A stretch of DNA of 64,000 nucleotides from Micromonospora kangleipakensis (GCF_004217615.1 NZ_SHLD01000001.1:2666001-2730000); one strand, 5' to 3'. Positions 17,246 to 26,173 are shown, counted from the stretch's first letter. The notes: generated by a model not told the origin, from the letters alone. A program made the numbers and translations.

Positions 17246-18172
17246 TCAGCCCTTCTGCTCGATCTGGCCGCGCATCGTGGCGAACTGGGACTTCAGGTCG
17301 TCGGCGGACTTGAAGTACATGATGATCACGCCGAGGCTGCCGCGGTCGGCCCAGATGCAGACGCCCACGGGGCTGCCGTCGATCTTGCCGTCGCCGCACT
17401 TGGCGTCACCGCCCAGCGGGCCGGCGTCCACCGGGCTGAACGTCGTCACCGCCAGCTCGCTGGAGAGGCTCTTGGCGCCGTCCTCCAGCTCCTTCTTCGG
17501 GTCGGCCAGCACGCCGGACGCGCCGGCGATCATGACCAGATCCTTCTTGGCCGGGTTGCCGTAGAACGCACCGACGGTGCTGGTGGCGTCCGGAACGTCC
17601 TTCTTCATCTCCGCGCTCATCTGCTCGGCGGCGGACGTCAGCTGCGGATCCGTCACCTTGGGCTTGCCGGCCAGCGTCGCGGGCGCCACCAGGCGGGTCT
17701 TGGTGGCGTCGACCACGTCGCCGACCTTGTCCTTGGCGGCGAAGACGAGGACCGCGCCGCCGCCCAGGCAGAGCACCACCACGACGGCCAGGGTGATCAG
17801 CAGGATCCGGCCGACGTTCGACTTCTTGGGCGGAGGGCCGGCCGGGGCGCCGTAGGACGGCTGGCCGCTCTCCAGGTACGAGCCGGCATGCGAGGCAGGC
17901 TGCTCACCGGGGTAGCCGCCGCCGTACTGCGGGCCGGGCTGCTGCGGCGGGTAGCCACCGCCGTACTGCGGGTCCGAGTGCTGCGGCGGGTAGCCGCCGC
18001 CGTACTGGGGACCGGGCTGCTGCGGCGGGTAGCCGCCGCCGTACTGGGGGTCCGACTGCTGGGGCGGGTAGCCGCCGCCGTACTGCGGGCCGGGCTGCTG
18101 CGACGGGTAGCCGCCGGGCTGCTGCGGCGGCGGGTAGGAACCGGGATAGGGATTGGACGGCGGCTGGGACAT
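17246..18172 (-). CDS. Membrane protein with Pro/Gln/Tyr-rich tandem-repeat N-terminus
   Basis: This 308-residue protein has a cytoplasmic low-complexity N-terminus and a single transmembrane helix near residues 121-145 (ILLITLAVVVVLCLGGGAVLVF). The exterior ~160-residue domain contains two Cys (KCGDGK and GVCIW) that could form a disulphide. Residues 23-87 are five 13-residue repeats of the type PPQQ-P/S-G/D-PQYGGGY. The topology matches many actinomycete membrane proteins with intrinsically disordered tails, but the exterior domain is not one I recognise. The ATG has a GGAG 8 bases upstream. TAGGAT at 18205-18210 on the minus strand is a candidate -10. Confidence 0.75.
   Translation of the reverse strand: MSQPPSNPYPGSYPPPQQPGGYPSQQPGPQYGGGYPPQQSDPQYGGGYPPQQPGPQYGGGYPPQHSDPQYGGGYPPQQPGPQYGGGYPGEQPASHAGSYLESGQPSYGAPAGPPPKKSNVGRILLITLAVVVVLCLGGGAVLVFAAKDKVGDVVDATKTRLVAPATLAGKPKVTDPQLTSAAEQMSAEMKKDVPDATSTVGAFYGNPAKKDLVMIAGASGVLADPKKELEDGAKSLSSELAVTTFSPVDAGPLGGDAKCGDGKIDGSPVGVCIWADRGSLGVIIMYFKSADDLKSQFATMRGQIEQKG
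17912..18106 (-). repeat. Five 39-bp coding tandem repeats
   Basis: Five near-identical 39-bp units encode the PPQQxxPQYGGGY repeat. They alternate between a PG and an SD variant, which suggests expansion of a 78-bp dimer. Copy number is likely to vary between strains. Confidence 0.85.
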
Positions 18173-18521
18173 GGGTCAGCTCCAGACAAAGATCGGGACG
18201 GGTGATCCTAGTCAGGCCGGCCGACCTGCCGCTGTCCGCCCGGCGTCAACGTGACGAAACCGCCGTCGGGTCGTGACCAGGCAGGCCGTACCGGGCCCGG
18301 AGCGACGGCCGCCACCCCGGAAGGCCCGGCCCCCCGCACCGCGCCCGGGAAGCCCGGTTCGGCGCGCCGCCGGGCCGGGAGGTCCGCCCCCGGACATGAC
18401 GATCGCGGTGGCCGGTCCGTCCGGAGGGACGGGCGGCCACCGCGATCGCGGGGGAGCGGGGGTGGGTCAGGCTGACGGCTCCAGGTCGCGGCGCGGCGTC
18501 AGACGCGCCGAGCTGGAGTTG
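18173..18521. other. Intergenic region, 349 bp
   Basis: The left part is the upstream region of the repeat-rich membrane protein gene, and the right part holds the terminator of the fadAB operon. I see no coding frame with normal residue use and no RNA gene. Confidence 0.5.
18400..18448 (-). terminator. Large hairpin downstream of fadB
   Basis: A perfect 15-bp inverted repeat (18400-18414 with 18434-18448; arm CGATCGCGGTGGCCG) encloses a further small GTCC/GGAC stem. It lies 74 bp beyond the fadB stop and is a probable terminator of the beta-oxidation operon. Confidence 0.7.
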
Positions 18522-20585
18522 TCACAGCAGGCTGGCGACCCCGCGCGGCAGGAACCGCTGGCCGGTGACCCGCTCGGAGGAGCCGGTCCGGTCCAGGTAC
18601 GGCGTGACGCCGCCCAGGTGGAACGGCCAGCCGGCGCCGAGGATCATGCACAGGTCGATGTCCTGCGCCTCGGCGACGACGCCCTCGTCGAGCATCAGCC
18701 GGATCTCCTGCGCCAGCGCGTCGAGCGCGTTCTGGCGTACCTGCTCGGCGGTGAGCGGCTGGTCGCCGACCACGAGCAGCTTGGCGACGTCCTCGTTGAC
18801 CCGGTCGTCGACCACGATCGGCTGGCCGGACTCGGCGATCCGCTTGAGGTTCTCGCTGACCGCGAAGCGGTCCGGGAACGCGGCGTGCAGGGTGCCGCCC
18901 ACGTGGTACGCCACGGCCGGCCCGACCAGCTGGAGCAGGGCGAGCGGGCGCATCGGCAGGCCCAGCGGGTCCAGCGCGCTGTTCGCCACGTCCAGCGGGG
19001 TGCCCTGGTCGACGGCGGCGAAGACCGTGCCGAGGAAGCGGGTGAGCAGCCGGTTGACCACGAACGCCGGGGCGTCCTTGACCAGCACCGAGGACTTCTT
19101 CAGCTGCTTGCCGACCGCGAACGCGGTGGCCAGCGTGGCGTCGTCGGTCCGCTCGCCCCGGACGATCTCCAGCAGCGGCATCATCGCGACCGGGTTGAAG
19201 AAGTGGAAGCCGACCACCCGCTCCGGGTGCTCCAGCTCGGCGGCCATCGCGGTGACCGACAGCGACGAGGTGTTCGTCGCCAGCACCGCCTCCGGCTTGA
19301 CGATCTTCTCCAGCTCGGCCCAGACCTGCTTCTTGACGTCGAGGTCCTCGAAGACGGCCTCGATGACGAAGTCGGCGTCGGCGAAGACGGACTTGTCGAC
19401 CGAGCCGCTGACCAGGCCGTACAGCTTGGCGGCGGTGCCCTTGTCCATCCGGCCCTTGCTGACGGCCTTCTCGATCTGGGTGTGCACGTAACCGACGCCC
19501 TTGTCCACCCGGGCCTGGTCCAGGTCGGTCATCACGACCGGCACCTGGAGGCGGCGGGCGAAGAGCAGCGCGAGCTGGCTGGCCATCAGGCCGGCGCCGA
19601 CGATGCCCACCTTGGTGACCGGGCGGGCCAGCCCCTTGTCCGGCGCGCCGGCCGGCCGCTTGGCCCGCCGCTGCACCAGGTCGAAGGCGTACAGGCCGCT
19701 GCGCAGCTCCTCGGAGAAGACCAGGTCCGCCAGGGCCTCGTCCTCCGCGGCGGTGCCGGTGGCGAAGTCGGCGTCCTTCGCCGTCTCCAGCAGGTCCAGC
19801 GCCTTGTACGCGGCCGGGACCGCGCCGTGCAGCCGCTGGTCGAGGGTCTGCCGGGCGAAGTACAGCACGCCCGCCCACATGTCCTTGTCGACCTCGGGCC
19901 GGGTCACCGTGACCTCGCCCCGCACCACGCCGGCGGCCCACTCCAGGGACCGTTCCAGGAAGTCCGCCGGCTCCAGCAGCACGTCCGCGATGCCCATCTC
20001 GGCGGCCTGCTTCGGCTTGAGCATCTTGTTCTGCATCAGCGGGTTCTGGATGACCACCTGGGTGGCGGCCGGGATGCCGATCAGGTTCGGCAGCAGCTGG
20101 GTGCCGCCCCAGCCGGGGACCAGGCCGAGCGAGACCTCGGGCAGCGCCAGGGCAGCCGCGCCACCGGAGAGCGTCCGGTAGTGGCAGTGCAGGGCCAGCT
20201 CCAGGCCGCCGCCCATCGCCGCGCCGTTGACGAAGGCGAAGGTCGGGATCTCGCTGTCCTTGAGCCGGGCGAAGACCCGGTGGCCGAGCCGGCCGATCTC
20301 CAGCGCCTGCGCGCGGTCGGCGAGCGCCGGCAGGCCGACGATGTCCGCGCCCACGCAGAAGATGTACGGCTTGCCGGTGACCGCGATGAACGCCGGGTTC
20401 GCCGCCAGGGCGGCGGTGATCGCCTCGTCCAGGCTGGTCAGCCCGGCCGGGCCGAAGGTGTTCGGCTTGGTGTGGTCGAAGCCGTTGTCCAGGGTGATCA
20501 GGGCGGCGGGACGGTCCAGCCCCGGCACGTTCACCTGGCGCAGCAGCGCCTTGGTGACGACCTCGTTCGGTGCGGTGAGGCTCAC
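18522..20585 (-). CDS. fadB: Enoyl-CoA hydratase / 3-hydroxyacyl-CoA dehydrogenase (FadB/FadJ type)
   Basis: This 687-residue bifunctional beta-oxidation enzyme has an N-terminal crotonase domain, with oxyanion-hole segment NGAAMGGGLELAL near residue 123 and VSLGLVPGWGGTQLLP. An NAD-binding 3-hydroxyacyl-CoA dehydrogenase domain follows from about residue 320 (VGIVGAGLMASQ, ATNTSSLSV, GFHFFNPV with the catalytic His), then the C-terminal dehydrogenase domains. It hydrates trans-2-enoyl-CoA and oxidises the L-3-hydroxy product. The GTG at 20585 overlaps the thiolase stop by GTGA. The frame is open upstream to 20768, but that stretch lies within the thiolase gene. Confidence 0.95.
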   Translation of the reverse strand: MSLTAPNEVVTKALLRQVNVPGLDRPAALITLDNGFDHTKPNTFGPAGLTSLDEAITAALAANPAFIAVTGKPYIFCVGADIVGLPALADRAQALEIGRLGHRVFARLKDSEIPTFAFVNGAAMGGGLELALHCHYRTLSGGAAALALPEVSLGLVPGWGGTQLLPNLIGIPAATQVVIQNPLMQNKMLKPKQAAEMGIADVLLEPADFLERSLEWAAGVVRGEVTVTRPEVDKDMWAGVLYFARQTLDQRLHGAVPAAYKALDLLETAKDADFATGTAAEDEALADLVFSEELRSGLYAFDLVQRRAKRPAGAPDKGLARPVTKVGIVGAGLMASQLALLFARRLQVPVVMTDLDQARVDKGVGYVHTQIEKAVSKGRMDKGTAAKLYGLVSGSVDKSVFADADFVIEAVFEDLDVKKQVWAELEKIVKPEAVLATNTSSLSVTAMAAELEHPERVVGFHFFNPVAMMPLLEIVRGERTDDATLATAFAVGKQLKKSSVLVKDAPAFVVNRLLTRFLGTVFAAVDQGTPLDVANSALDPLGLPMRPLALLQLVGPAVAYHVGGTLHAAFPDRFAVSENLKRIAESGQPIVVDDRVNEDVAKLLVVGDQPLTAEQVRQNALDALAQEIRLMLDEGVVAEAQDIDLCMILGAGWPFHLGGVTPYLDRTGSSERVTGQRFLPRGVASLL

Positions 20586-21778
20586 TTGTCTCCACCCTCC
20601 CAGTGCGGGTTCTCCCAGATGACCGTGCCGCCCATGCCGATGCCGATGCACATGGCGGTGAGGCCGTAGCGGACCTCGGGGTGCTCGGCGAACTGCCGGG
20701 CGAGCTGGGTCATCAGCCGCACACCCGAGGACGCGAGCGGGTGACCGATGGCGATCGCACCGCCCCACGGGTTGACCCGCGGGTCGTCGTCGGCGATGCC
20801 GAAGTGGTCGAGGAAGGCGAGCACCTGCACGGCGAACGCCTCGTTCAGCTCGAACAGGCCGATGTCGTCGATGGTCAGGCCGGCGATGCGCAGCGCCTTC
20901 TCGGTCGACGGGATCGGGCCGACGCCCATCACCTCCGGCTCGACGCCGACGAAGCCGAACGACACCAGCCGCATGGCGATCGGGAGGCCCAGCTCGCGGG
21001 CGACGTCCTCGGAGGCGAGCAGGCTGGCCGTGGCGCCGTCGTTCAGGCCGGCCGCGTTGCCCGCGGTGACCTTGCCGTGCGGGCGGAACGGGGTCTTCAG
21101 GGTGGCCAGCTTCTCCAGGGAGGTGTCCCGGGGAGCCTCGTCCACGGTGGCCAGGCCCCAGCCGTTCTCCTCGTCGCGGATGGCGACCGGCACCAGGTCG
21201 TCCTGGAGCTTGCCGTTGGCGTACGCCTTCGCGGTCTTCTGCTGCGAGGCGAGCGCGAACGCGTCGGTGCGCTCCTTGGTGATGTGCGGGACCAGGTCGT
21301 GCAGGTTCTCCGCGGTGGCGCCCATGACCAGGGCGGACGGGTCGACCAGCTTCTCCGCGATGATCCGCGGGTTGGGGTCGACGCCCTCACCCATCGGGTG
21401 GCGGCCCATGTGCTCGACGCCGCCGGCGATGGCGATGTCGTACGCGCCCATGGCGATGCCGCCGGCGACGGTGGTGACGGCGGTCATCGCGCCGGCGCAC
21501 ATCCGGTCGATCGCGAAGCCGGGGACCGTCTTGGGCAGCCCGGCCAGCAGGGCGGCGGTGCGGCCGATGGTCAGGCCCTGGTCGCCGATCTGGGTGGTGG
21601 CGGCGATGGCGACCTCCTCGACCCGCTCCGGCGGCAGCTGCGGGTTACGGCGCAGCAGCTCGCGGATGCAGCGGATGACCAGGTCGTCGGCGCGGGTGTT
21701 GGCGTACATGCCACCCGCCTTGCCGAACGGGGTACGGACGCCGTCGACGAAGACGACATCTCGAACTTCACGGGGCAC
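20582..21778 (-). CDS. fadA: Acetyl-CoA acyltransferase (thiolase)
   Basis: This 398-residue thiolase performs the last beta-oxidation step, cleaving 3-ketoacyl-CoA. The acylated nucleophile is the Cys of DRMCAGAMT (near residue 94). The C-terminal active-site motifs are GHPLASSGVR and CIGIGMGG; in the latter the Cys-x-Gly order is kept although the first residues differ from the usual CxGGGQG. The GTG start has a GGAGG site 7 bases upstream. First gene of a two-gene operon with the downstream multifunctional enzyme, which would form the FadAB complex. Confidence 0.95.
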   Translation of the reverse strand: MPREVRDVVFVDGVRTPFGKAGGMYANTRADDLVIRCIRELLRRNPQLPPERVEEVAIAATTQIGDQGLTIGRTAALLAGLPKTVPGFAIDRMCAGAMTAVTTVAGGIAMGAYDIAIAGGVEHMGRHPMGEGVDPNPRIIAEKLVDPSALVMGATAENLHDLVPHITKERTDAFALASQQKTAKAYANGKLQDDLVPVAIRDEENGWGLATVDEAPRDTSLEKLATLKTPFRPHGKVTAGNAAGLNDGATASLLASEDVARELGLPIAMRLVSFGFVGVEPEVMGVGPIPSTEKALRIAGLTIDDIGLFELNEAFAVQVLAFLDHFGIADDDPRVNPWGGAIAIGHPLASSGVRLMTQLARQFAEHPEVRYGLTAMCIGIGMGGTVIWENPHWEGGDK

Positions 21779-21892
21779 TTGAGCCTCCTAGCCGGCACTG
21801 GCATTTCCCTCGGATGCTACTCGCCAGTAACCAACGCCGACACCACCCCCCGTGTGGCCCACCCCACACCCGCTGCCCGGCCCGCGCTGCGG

Positions 21893-21950
21893 TGATCATG
21901 AAGTTGTTGTCGGTTCACGCCGGCGTGTCGTGACAACAACTTCATGATCA
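21893..21950. repeat. AT-rich palindromic intergenic repeat, probable rnd terminator
   Basis: A perfect 19-bp inverted repeat, TGATCATGAAGTTGTTGTC (21893-21911) and its complement (21932-21950), encloses a 20-base loop. It lies 20 bp after the rnd stop on the minus strand and upstream of fadA. The arms are far richer in A+T than their surroundings, which suggests a mobile or REP-like element rather than an ordinary terminator. Confidence 0.8.
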
Positions 21951-21969
21951 ACGCGCAAGGCGGTGGGGG

Positions 21970-23292
21970 TCAGGGGGTGGGGATGGTGAGGGCCTCGGTG
22001 AGGGCGGGGAGGAGGAGGGCGATCTGCCATTCGCGGGCGTTGAAGCCGCGGAGGGTCTCCGCCACCGTGTCGTCGCTGATCTCCTCCGGGGGCTGCCAGG
22101 CCAGCCGGCGGATCGAGTCGGGGGCGATCAGGTTCTCCGGGGGCAGGTTGTGCTCACCGGCGATCCGGACCACCACCTCCCGGCAGCGGGCCAGCCGGCC
22201 GGCGGCCACCGGGTCGCGCTCGGCCCAGCGGTGCGGTGGCGGCGGACCCTCCACCGTGGGGGCCACCGGCAGGGCGTCCTCCGGCAGCTGGCGGGCGTCG
22301 TCCAGGGCCGCCAGCCAGGTACGGGCGAGCCGGCGCACCGACCGGCCGCCGAAGCCGGGGAGGGTGAGCAGGGTCTTCTCGTCCTTCGGGTCCAGCTCGG
22401 CGGCGGCCACGATGGCCGAGTCGGGCAGCACCCGGCCCGGGGCGGCGTCCCGCCGGGCGGCGATCTGGTCCCGGGCGTACCAGAGGGAGCGGACCCGGGC
22501 CTGCGCCCGCGAGCCCCGGACCCGGTGGATGCCGGAGGTCCGCCGCCAGGGCTCGGCGCGGACCCGCGGCGGACGGGCGCCGGAGCGGACCAGCGCGGCG
22601 AACTCCTCCGCCGCCCACGCCGACTTGCCCTGCTTTTGCAGCTCCTCGTCGAGGGCGTCCCGCAGGTCGACCAGCATCTCCACGTCCAGCGCCGCGTACG
22701 TCAGCCAGGACTCCGGCAACGGCCGGCTGGACCAGTCCGCCGCCGAGTGGTGCTTCTCCAGGGTGTAGCCGAGCAGCTGCTCGGTCAGCGCGGCCAGGCC
22801 GACCCGCTCGAAACCGGCCAGCCGGGCGGCCAGTTCGGTGTCGAAGAGCCGTCGGGGCCGCAACCCCACCTCGGCCAGGCAGGCCAGGTCCTGGCTGGCG
22901 GCGTGCAGCACCCACTCGGCCCCGCCGATCGCCGCGTCCAGGGCGGCCAGATCGGGCAGCGGCAGCGGATCGATCAGCGCCGTGCCGGAGCCGGCCCGGC
23001 GCAGCTGCACCAGGTAGGCCCGCTGGCTGTAGCGGTATCCCGAGGCGCGCTCGGCGTCCAGGGCCACTGGTCCGGTGCCCGCGGCGAAGCGGGCCACGAC
23101 CTCGTCGAGCTCGCTCGGGGTGGCCACCGGCGCGGGCGTGCCCTCGCGTGGCGCGGTGAGCGGTACGGGCCCGCCGATGGTGGGTTCGGTCCCCGCGTCA
23201 GCCGGCTCCGGCGCGGCCGGTGACGGGTGCTGAGAGGCCTCTCCCGTACGGCTTTCGGCGGGCCGACGGCGCAGGGGTGGTTCGTCGGTCAC
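21970..23292 (-). CDS. rnd: Ribonuclease D family 3'-5' exonuclease
   Basis: 440 residues. After a disordered Pro-rich N-terminus (about 50 residues) comes the DEDD exonuclease domain: Exo I VALDAERASGYRYSQRAYLVQL, Exo II with LHAASQDLACLAEVG and FDTELAARL, Exo III in LTYAALDVEMLVDLRDAL. An HRDC-like helical domain follows (RDQIAARRDAAPGRVLPDSAIVA). It trims 3' ends of stable RNAs. Transcription probably starts at the GTG itself because TAGGGT lies exactly 6 bases upstream. It sits in the DUF3000/hemE neighbourhood usual for actinomycetes. Confidence 0.92.
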   Translation of the reverse strand: MTDEPPLRRRPAESRTGEASQHPSPAAPEPADAGTEPTIGGPVPLTAPREGTPAPVATPSELDEVVARFAAGTGPVALDAERASGYRYSQRAYLVQLRRAGSGTALIDPLPLPDLAALDAAIGGAEWVLHAASQDLACLAEVGLRPRRLFDTELAARLAGFERVGLAALTEQLLGYTLEKHHSAADWSSRPLPESWLTYAALDVEMLVDLRDALDEELQKQGKSAWAAEEFAALVRSGARPPRVRAEPWRRTSGIHRVRGSRAQARVRSLWYARDQIAARRDAAPGRVLPDSAIVAAAELDPKDEKTLLTLPGFGGRSVRRLARTWLAALDDARQLPEDALPVAPTVEGPPPPHRWAERDPVAAGRLARCREVVVRIAGEHNLPPENLIAPDSIRRLAWQPPEEISDDTVAETLRGFNAREWQIALLLPALTEALTIPTP

Positions 23293-23298
23293 CTGACA

Positions 23299-23304
23299 AC
23301 CCTA
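23299..23304 (-). promoter_or_regulatory. Leaderless -10 box for rnd
   Basis: TAGGGT on the minus strand is followed by 6 bases and then the GTG start; no ribosome-binding site is present. Confidence 0.6.
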
Positions 23305-23519
23305 GTGCGCGACCGGATCCGGTGTGCGCAGCCGGTCGGGTGCGTGTCGACGCGATGGCTGCCGGGTGTCGTGACGGCGTCGGGTGGCGCCGACGTGGCA
23401 GTGTCGGACATCGGGGGAGACAAACCCCGTTCGCGCAGGTACGGTCCATCGAGCCGCCGAGGGACCGAGGGGCCTGGGTGGCATCGCGGCAGGGCGTCTA
23501 CGGGGAGGACGTGGCGATC

Positions 23520-25214
23520 ATGACGGCTGGGTACGGGTCGGGCGACGGGACGCCGGGACACGGCGCCGACGAGGCCACCGAGGGTGGCCGCGCGGAACGT
23601 CCCGAGACGGGCCGGCCGGGTCCGCTGCCGCCGCGCTTCGAGCCGCACCGACCGGTCGTTCCCGGCTACCCGGCGGCCGTCCCCGGCCCGCCGTCCCCGG
23701 CCGCCGCCGTTCCTCCCGCGCCCGCCGGCCCATCGGGCGAGCCAGCCACCGGCTTCCCTACCGCGCCCGCCGGCGCGCCGACCACCGCGTTCCCGCCGGC
23801 GTCCGCCAACCCGCCGGTCGCCGGCTACTCCGCCGCGTCCGGCTTCTCCGGCATTTCCGGCTCGCCGCCCGGCGCCTCCGCGCCCGGTCAGCCGGCGGCG
23901 GGCGCCCAGCCCGGCCTGCCTTCGCCCGCCGGGTTCGGGGCGGCCGCGCCCGCCTCCGAGACCGGACTGACGGGTCCCGGGCAGTCGAGCGTTCCCGGCC
24001 CCCGGGCCGGCTGGTCCGCGCCGCCGAACAGTGGCCAGTGGGGCGCTCCGACCGGTCCCGGGTCCGCCGCGACCGGGGCACCGGGCGGGCCGGGCGGATG
24101 GGCGCCCACCGAGCCGGCGCCGGAGCAGCCGTCCCGCGCCGGGTCACCGTTTCCGGGCGCGTCCCCCGGGCAGCCGAGCGCCGGACCGGGCCAGCCCGTG
24201 GGCCAGCCGATCTCCGGACCGGCGTACCCGGGTGGACAGGCCGGCTCAGGGGCGGCGTACCTGGGTGGGCAGCCGGTCTCCGGACCGGCGTACCCGGGTG
24301 GACAGGCCGGCTCAGGGGCGGCGTACCTGGGTGGGCAGCCGGTCTCCGGACCGGCATACCCGGGTGGGCAGCCGGTCTCCGCGCCCGCGTACCCGGGTGG
24401 GCCGGGCGGTTGGCCGGTCCCCGCGGCCGGGCCCGACCGGCGGCCTCGGCTGCCCGTGGTGGCGCTCGCGCTCGCCGCGGTGCTGGCCCTCGTCGCCGGG
24501 GTGCAGGCGTACCAGCTGCACCGGCTGGACGACCGGCTCGCCGCCAGCGACCGCCGGCTGGCCGAGGCGCAGCGCGCCGACGGCACCCGGCTGGACAGCC
24601 TCGACAAGCGCACGGAGGGGCTGGAGAAGCAGGTTGGCGCGGCGTTCAACCCCGAGGCCGTGGCGAGCGCCGTGCTGCCCAGCGTGTTCCGGGTCCGGGC
24701 CGGCCAGTTCACCGGTACGGCGTTCGCGATCGGCAAGCCGCCCGCCGGCGGCGGCACCACGCTGCTCACCAACTTCCACGTGGTGGAGTCGGTCTTCGAC
24801 GGCGGCGGCCGGAAGGTCTTCCTGGAGCGGACCGACCAGCGCTTCGAGGCCACCATCGTCAAGGTCGACAAGGCCAAGGACATCGCCCAGCTGCGGACCA
24901 CCGCCAAGTTCACCGGCCTGGTCGCCGCCGGCACGCCGGTCAAGTCCGGGCAGCAGATCGTCGTGGTCGGCGCCCCGCTGGGCCTGCAGGACAGCGTGAC
25001 CACCGGTGTGGTGAGCGCGTTTCGTAAGGATGAGGACGGTTCCGGTCCGGTCATCCAGTTCGACGCGCCGATCAACCCCGGCAACTCGGGCGGCCCGGTG
25101 ATCAACGGCTCGAAGGAGGTCGTCGGCATCGCCACCGCCAAGGCCCGGGACGCCGAGGGAATCGGTCTCGCCGTGCCGATCAGGACCGCCTGCGACACCT
25201 TCAAGCTCTGCTGA
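23520..25214 (+). CDS. Membrane-anchored trypsin-like serine protease (HtrA/S1 type)
   Basis: About 564 residues. A very long Gly/Pro/Ala/Ser-rich cytoplasmic tail (residues 1-300) includes 22-residue repeats. It is followed by one transmembrane helix (about residues 312-332, VVALALAAVLALVAGVQAY), a short coiled coil and an exterior protease domain. The catalytic triad is His420 (NFHVVES), Asp454 (KAKDIAQL) and Ser523 (NPGNSGGPV). No PDZ domain follows, unlike classical HtrA. ATG 23520 has GGGGAGG 11 bases upstream; GTG 23511 is an in-frame alternative that would be too close to that site. It probably acts in envelope protein quality control or signalling. Confidence 0.85.
   Translation: MTAGYGSGDGTPGHGADEATEGGRAERPETGRPGPLPPRFEPHRPVVPGYPAAVPGPPSPAAAVPPAPAGPSGEPATGFPTAPAGAPTTAFPPASANPPVAGYSAASGFSGISGSPPGASAPGQPAAGAQPGLPSPAGFGAAAPASETGLTGPGQSSVPGPRAGWSAPPNSGQWGAPTGPGSAATGAPGGPGGWAPTEPAPEQPSRAGSPFPGASPGQPSAGPGQPVGQPISGPAYPGGQAGSGAAYLGGQPVSGPAYPGGQAGSGAAYLGGQPVSGPAYPGGQPVSAPAYPGGPGGWPVPAAGPDRRPRLPVVALALAAVLALVAGVQAYQLHRLDDRLAASDRRLAEAQRADGTRLDSLDKRTEGLEKQVGAAFNPEAVASAVLPSVFRVRAGQFTGTAFAIGKPPAGGGTTLLTNFHVVESVFDGGGRKVFLERTDQRFEATIVKVDKAKDIAQLRTTAKFTGLVAAGTPVKSGQQIVVVGAPLGLQDSVTTGVVSAFRKDEDGSGPVIQFDAPINPGNSGGPVINGSKEVVGIATAKARDAEGIGLAVPIRTACDTFKLC
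24211..24408 (+). repeat. 66-bp coding tandem repeat
   Basis: Three units start at 24211, 24277 and 24343 (period 66 bp, the first two nearly identical). They encode SGPAYPGGQAGSGAAYLGGQPV-type repeats in the disordered tail of the protease. The third is diverged. It reflects recent slippage or recombination. Confidence 0.85.
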
Positions 25215-25381
25215 CCGAACGACCGACCGAACGAATCGGCCGCCGCCCGGCCCACCGGCCGGCCGGCCTTGACTCCACCCCGCACCGTCGAACCTGTGGC
25301 GGCCGACGCCGTCGGCCCTCGACCCGCAGACCCCGGCCCTTCGGGGCCACCCCACGGGGGAACAGCAATCCGGAGGAAGAG

Positions 25382-26161
25382 ATGTCCCAGCCACCCAACG
25401 GGCCGGAGGGCCACCGGCCGGCCTACCCGCCGCAGCCGCCGGCCGGCGGCGTCTACGGCACCCCGTACGGCGCCGGCCAGCCCGCACCCCAGCGGTACGG
25501 CCCGGCCCAGCCGGACCCGACCGTGCCCCAGCCCGCCCAGCCCGCCCAGCCCGCCCAGCCCGCGTCCGCCCCGCCGGTGCCCGGCCAGTACGCGCCGGGC
25601 TCCGCCCCGGTGTCGGGCCCGACGTACCCGCAGCCGTTCTCGGCGCCGCCGATGTCCGCCCCGCCGGTCTCCGGTCCGGACTTCGGTCAGCCGATGTCCG
25701 CCCCGCCCGGTTCGGTCCCGCCCTACGGCGCCCCCGCCGGGGGCGCCGGCAAGGGCCGCACCACGCTGATCCTCGCCGTCGTCGCGGGGCTGCTCTTCGT
25801 CCTCGGCGGCGTGATGACCGGCCTGTTCGTCACCAAGAACAACGAGCTGAACCGCACTGAGAAGAAGCTCTCCGCCCAGGTCAGCGAGCGGGACGGCACC
25901 ATCGCGGCCAACAAGCAGGAGATGGAGAAGCTCAAGACCGACCTGCAGTCCGTGCGGGACAAGCTGGCCGACACCGAGCAGGACCTGACCGGCACCAAGA
26001 ACGACCGGGACGAGCAGGCCCGGCAGAAGAAGGTCATCGCCACCTGCCTGGACAAGCTGACCCAGGCGATGGCGGCGGCGTCGGCCGGCAACCGGGCCGC
26101 CTTCGACAAGGCCAGCAAGGGCCTGGAAAAGGTCTGCGACGAGGCCGAGAACTACCTCTGA
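25382..26161 (+). CDS. Membrane protein with Pro-rich tail and extracytoplasmic coiled coil
   Basis: A 259-residue protein. Residues 1-125 are Pro/Ala/Gln-rich and contain a PAQPAQPAQPAQP run. One transmembrane helix follows (about 129-150, TLILAVVAGLLFVLGGVMTGLF). A charged coiled coil comes next (NNELNRTEKKLSAQVSERDG through TGTKNDRDEQARQKK), then a small C-terminal helix bundle with two Cys (ATCLDKL, EKVCDEA). The start ATG has GGAGGAAG upstream. Its plan, a disordered inside tail with one helix and an outside domain, resembles the protease before it, so the two may work together; the function is unknown. Confidence 0.75.
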   Translation: MSQPPNGPEGHRPAYPPQPPAGGVYGTPYGAGQPAPQRYGPAQPDPTVPQPAQPAQPAQPASAPPVPGQYAPGSAPVSGPTYPQPFSAPPMSAPPVSGPDFGQPMSAPPGSVPPYGAPAGGAGKGRTTLILAVVAGLLFVLGGVMTGLFVTKNNELNRTEKKLSAQVSERDGTIAANKQEMEKLKTDLQSVRDKLADTEQDLTGTKNDRDEQARQKKVIATCLDKLTQAMAAASAGNRAAFDKASKGLEKVCDEAENYL

Positions 26162-26173
26162 CCCGCGACCCGG

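Noticed and set aside
20586..20768. N-terminal extension of fadB
   Set aside because: It lies within the thiolase gene and is His/Arg/Gly-rich antiframe; GTG 20585 with the GTGA overlap is clear.
24211..24408. 66-bp repeat considered as a CRISPR or mobile repeat
   Set aside because: It is in frame inside the disordered tail of the protease and codes a regular peptide repeat.
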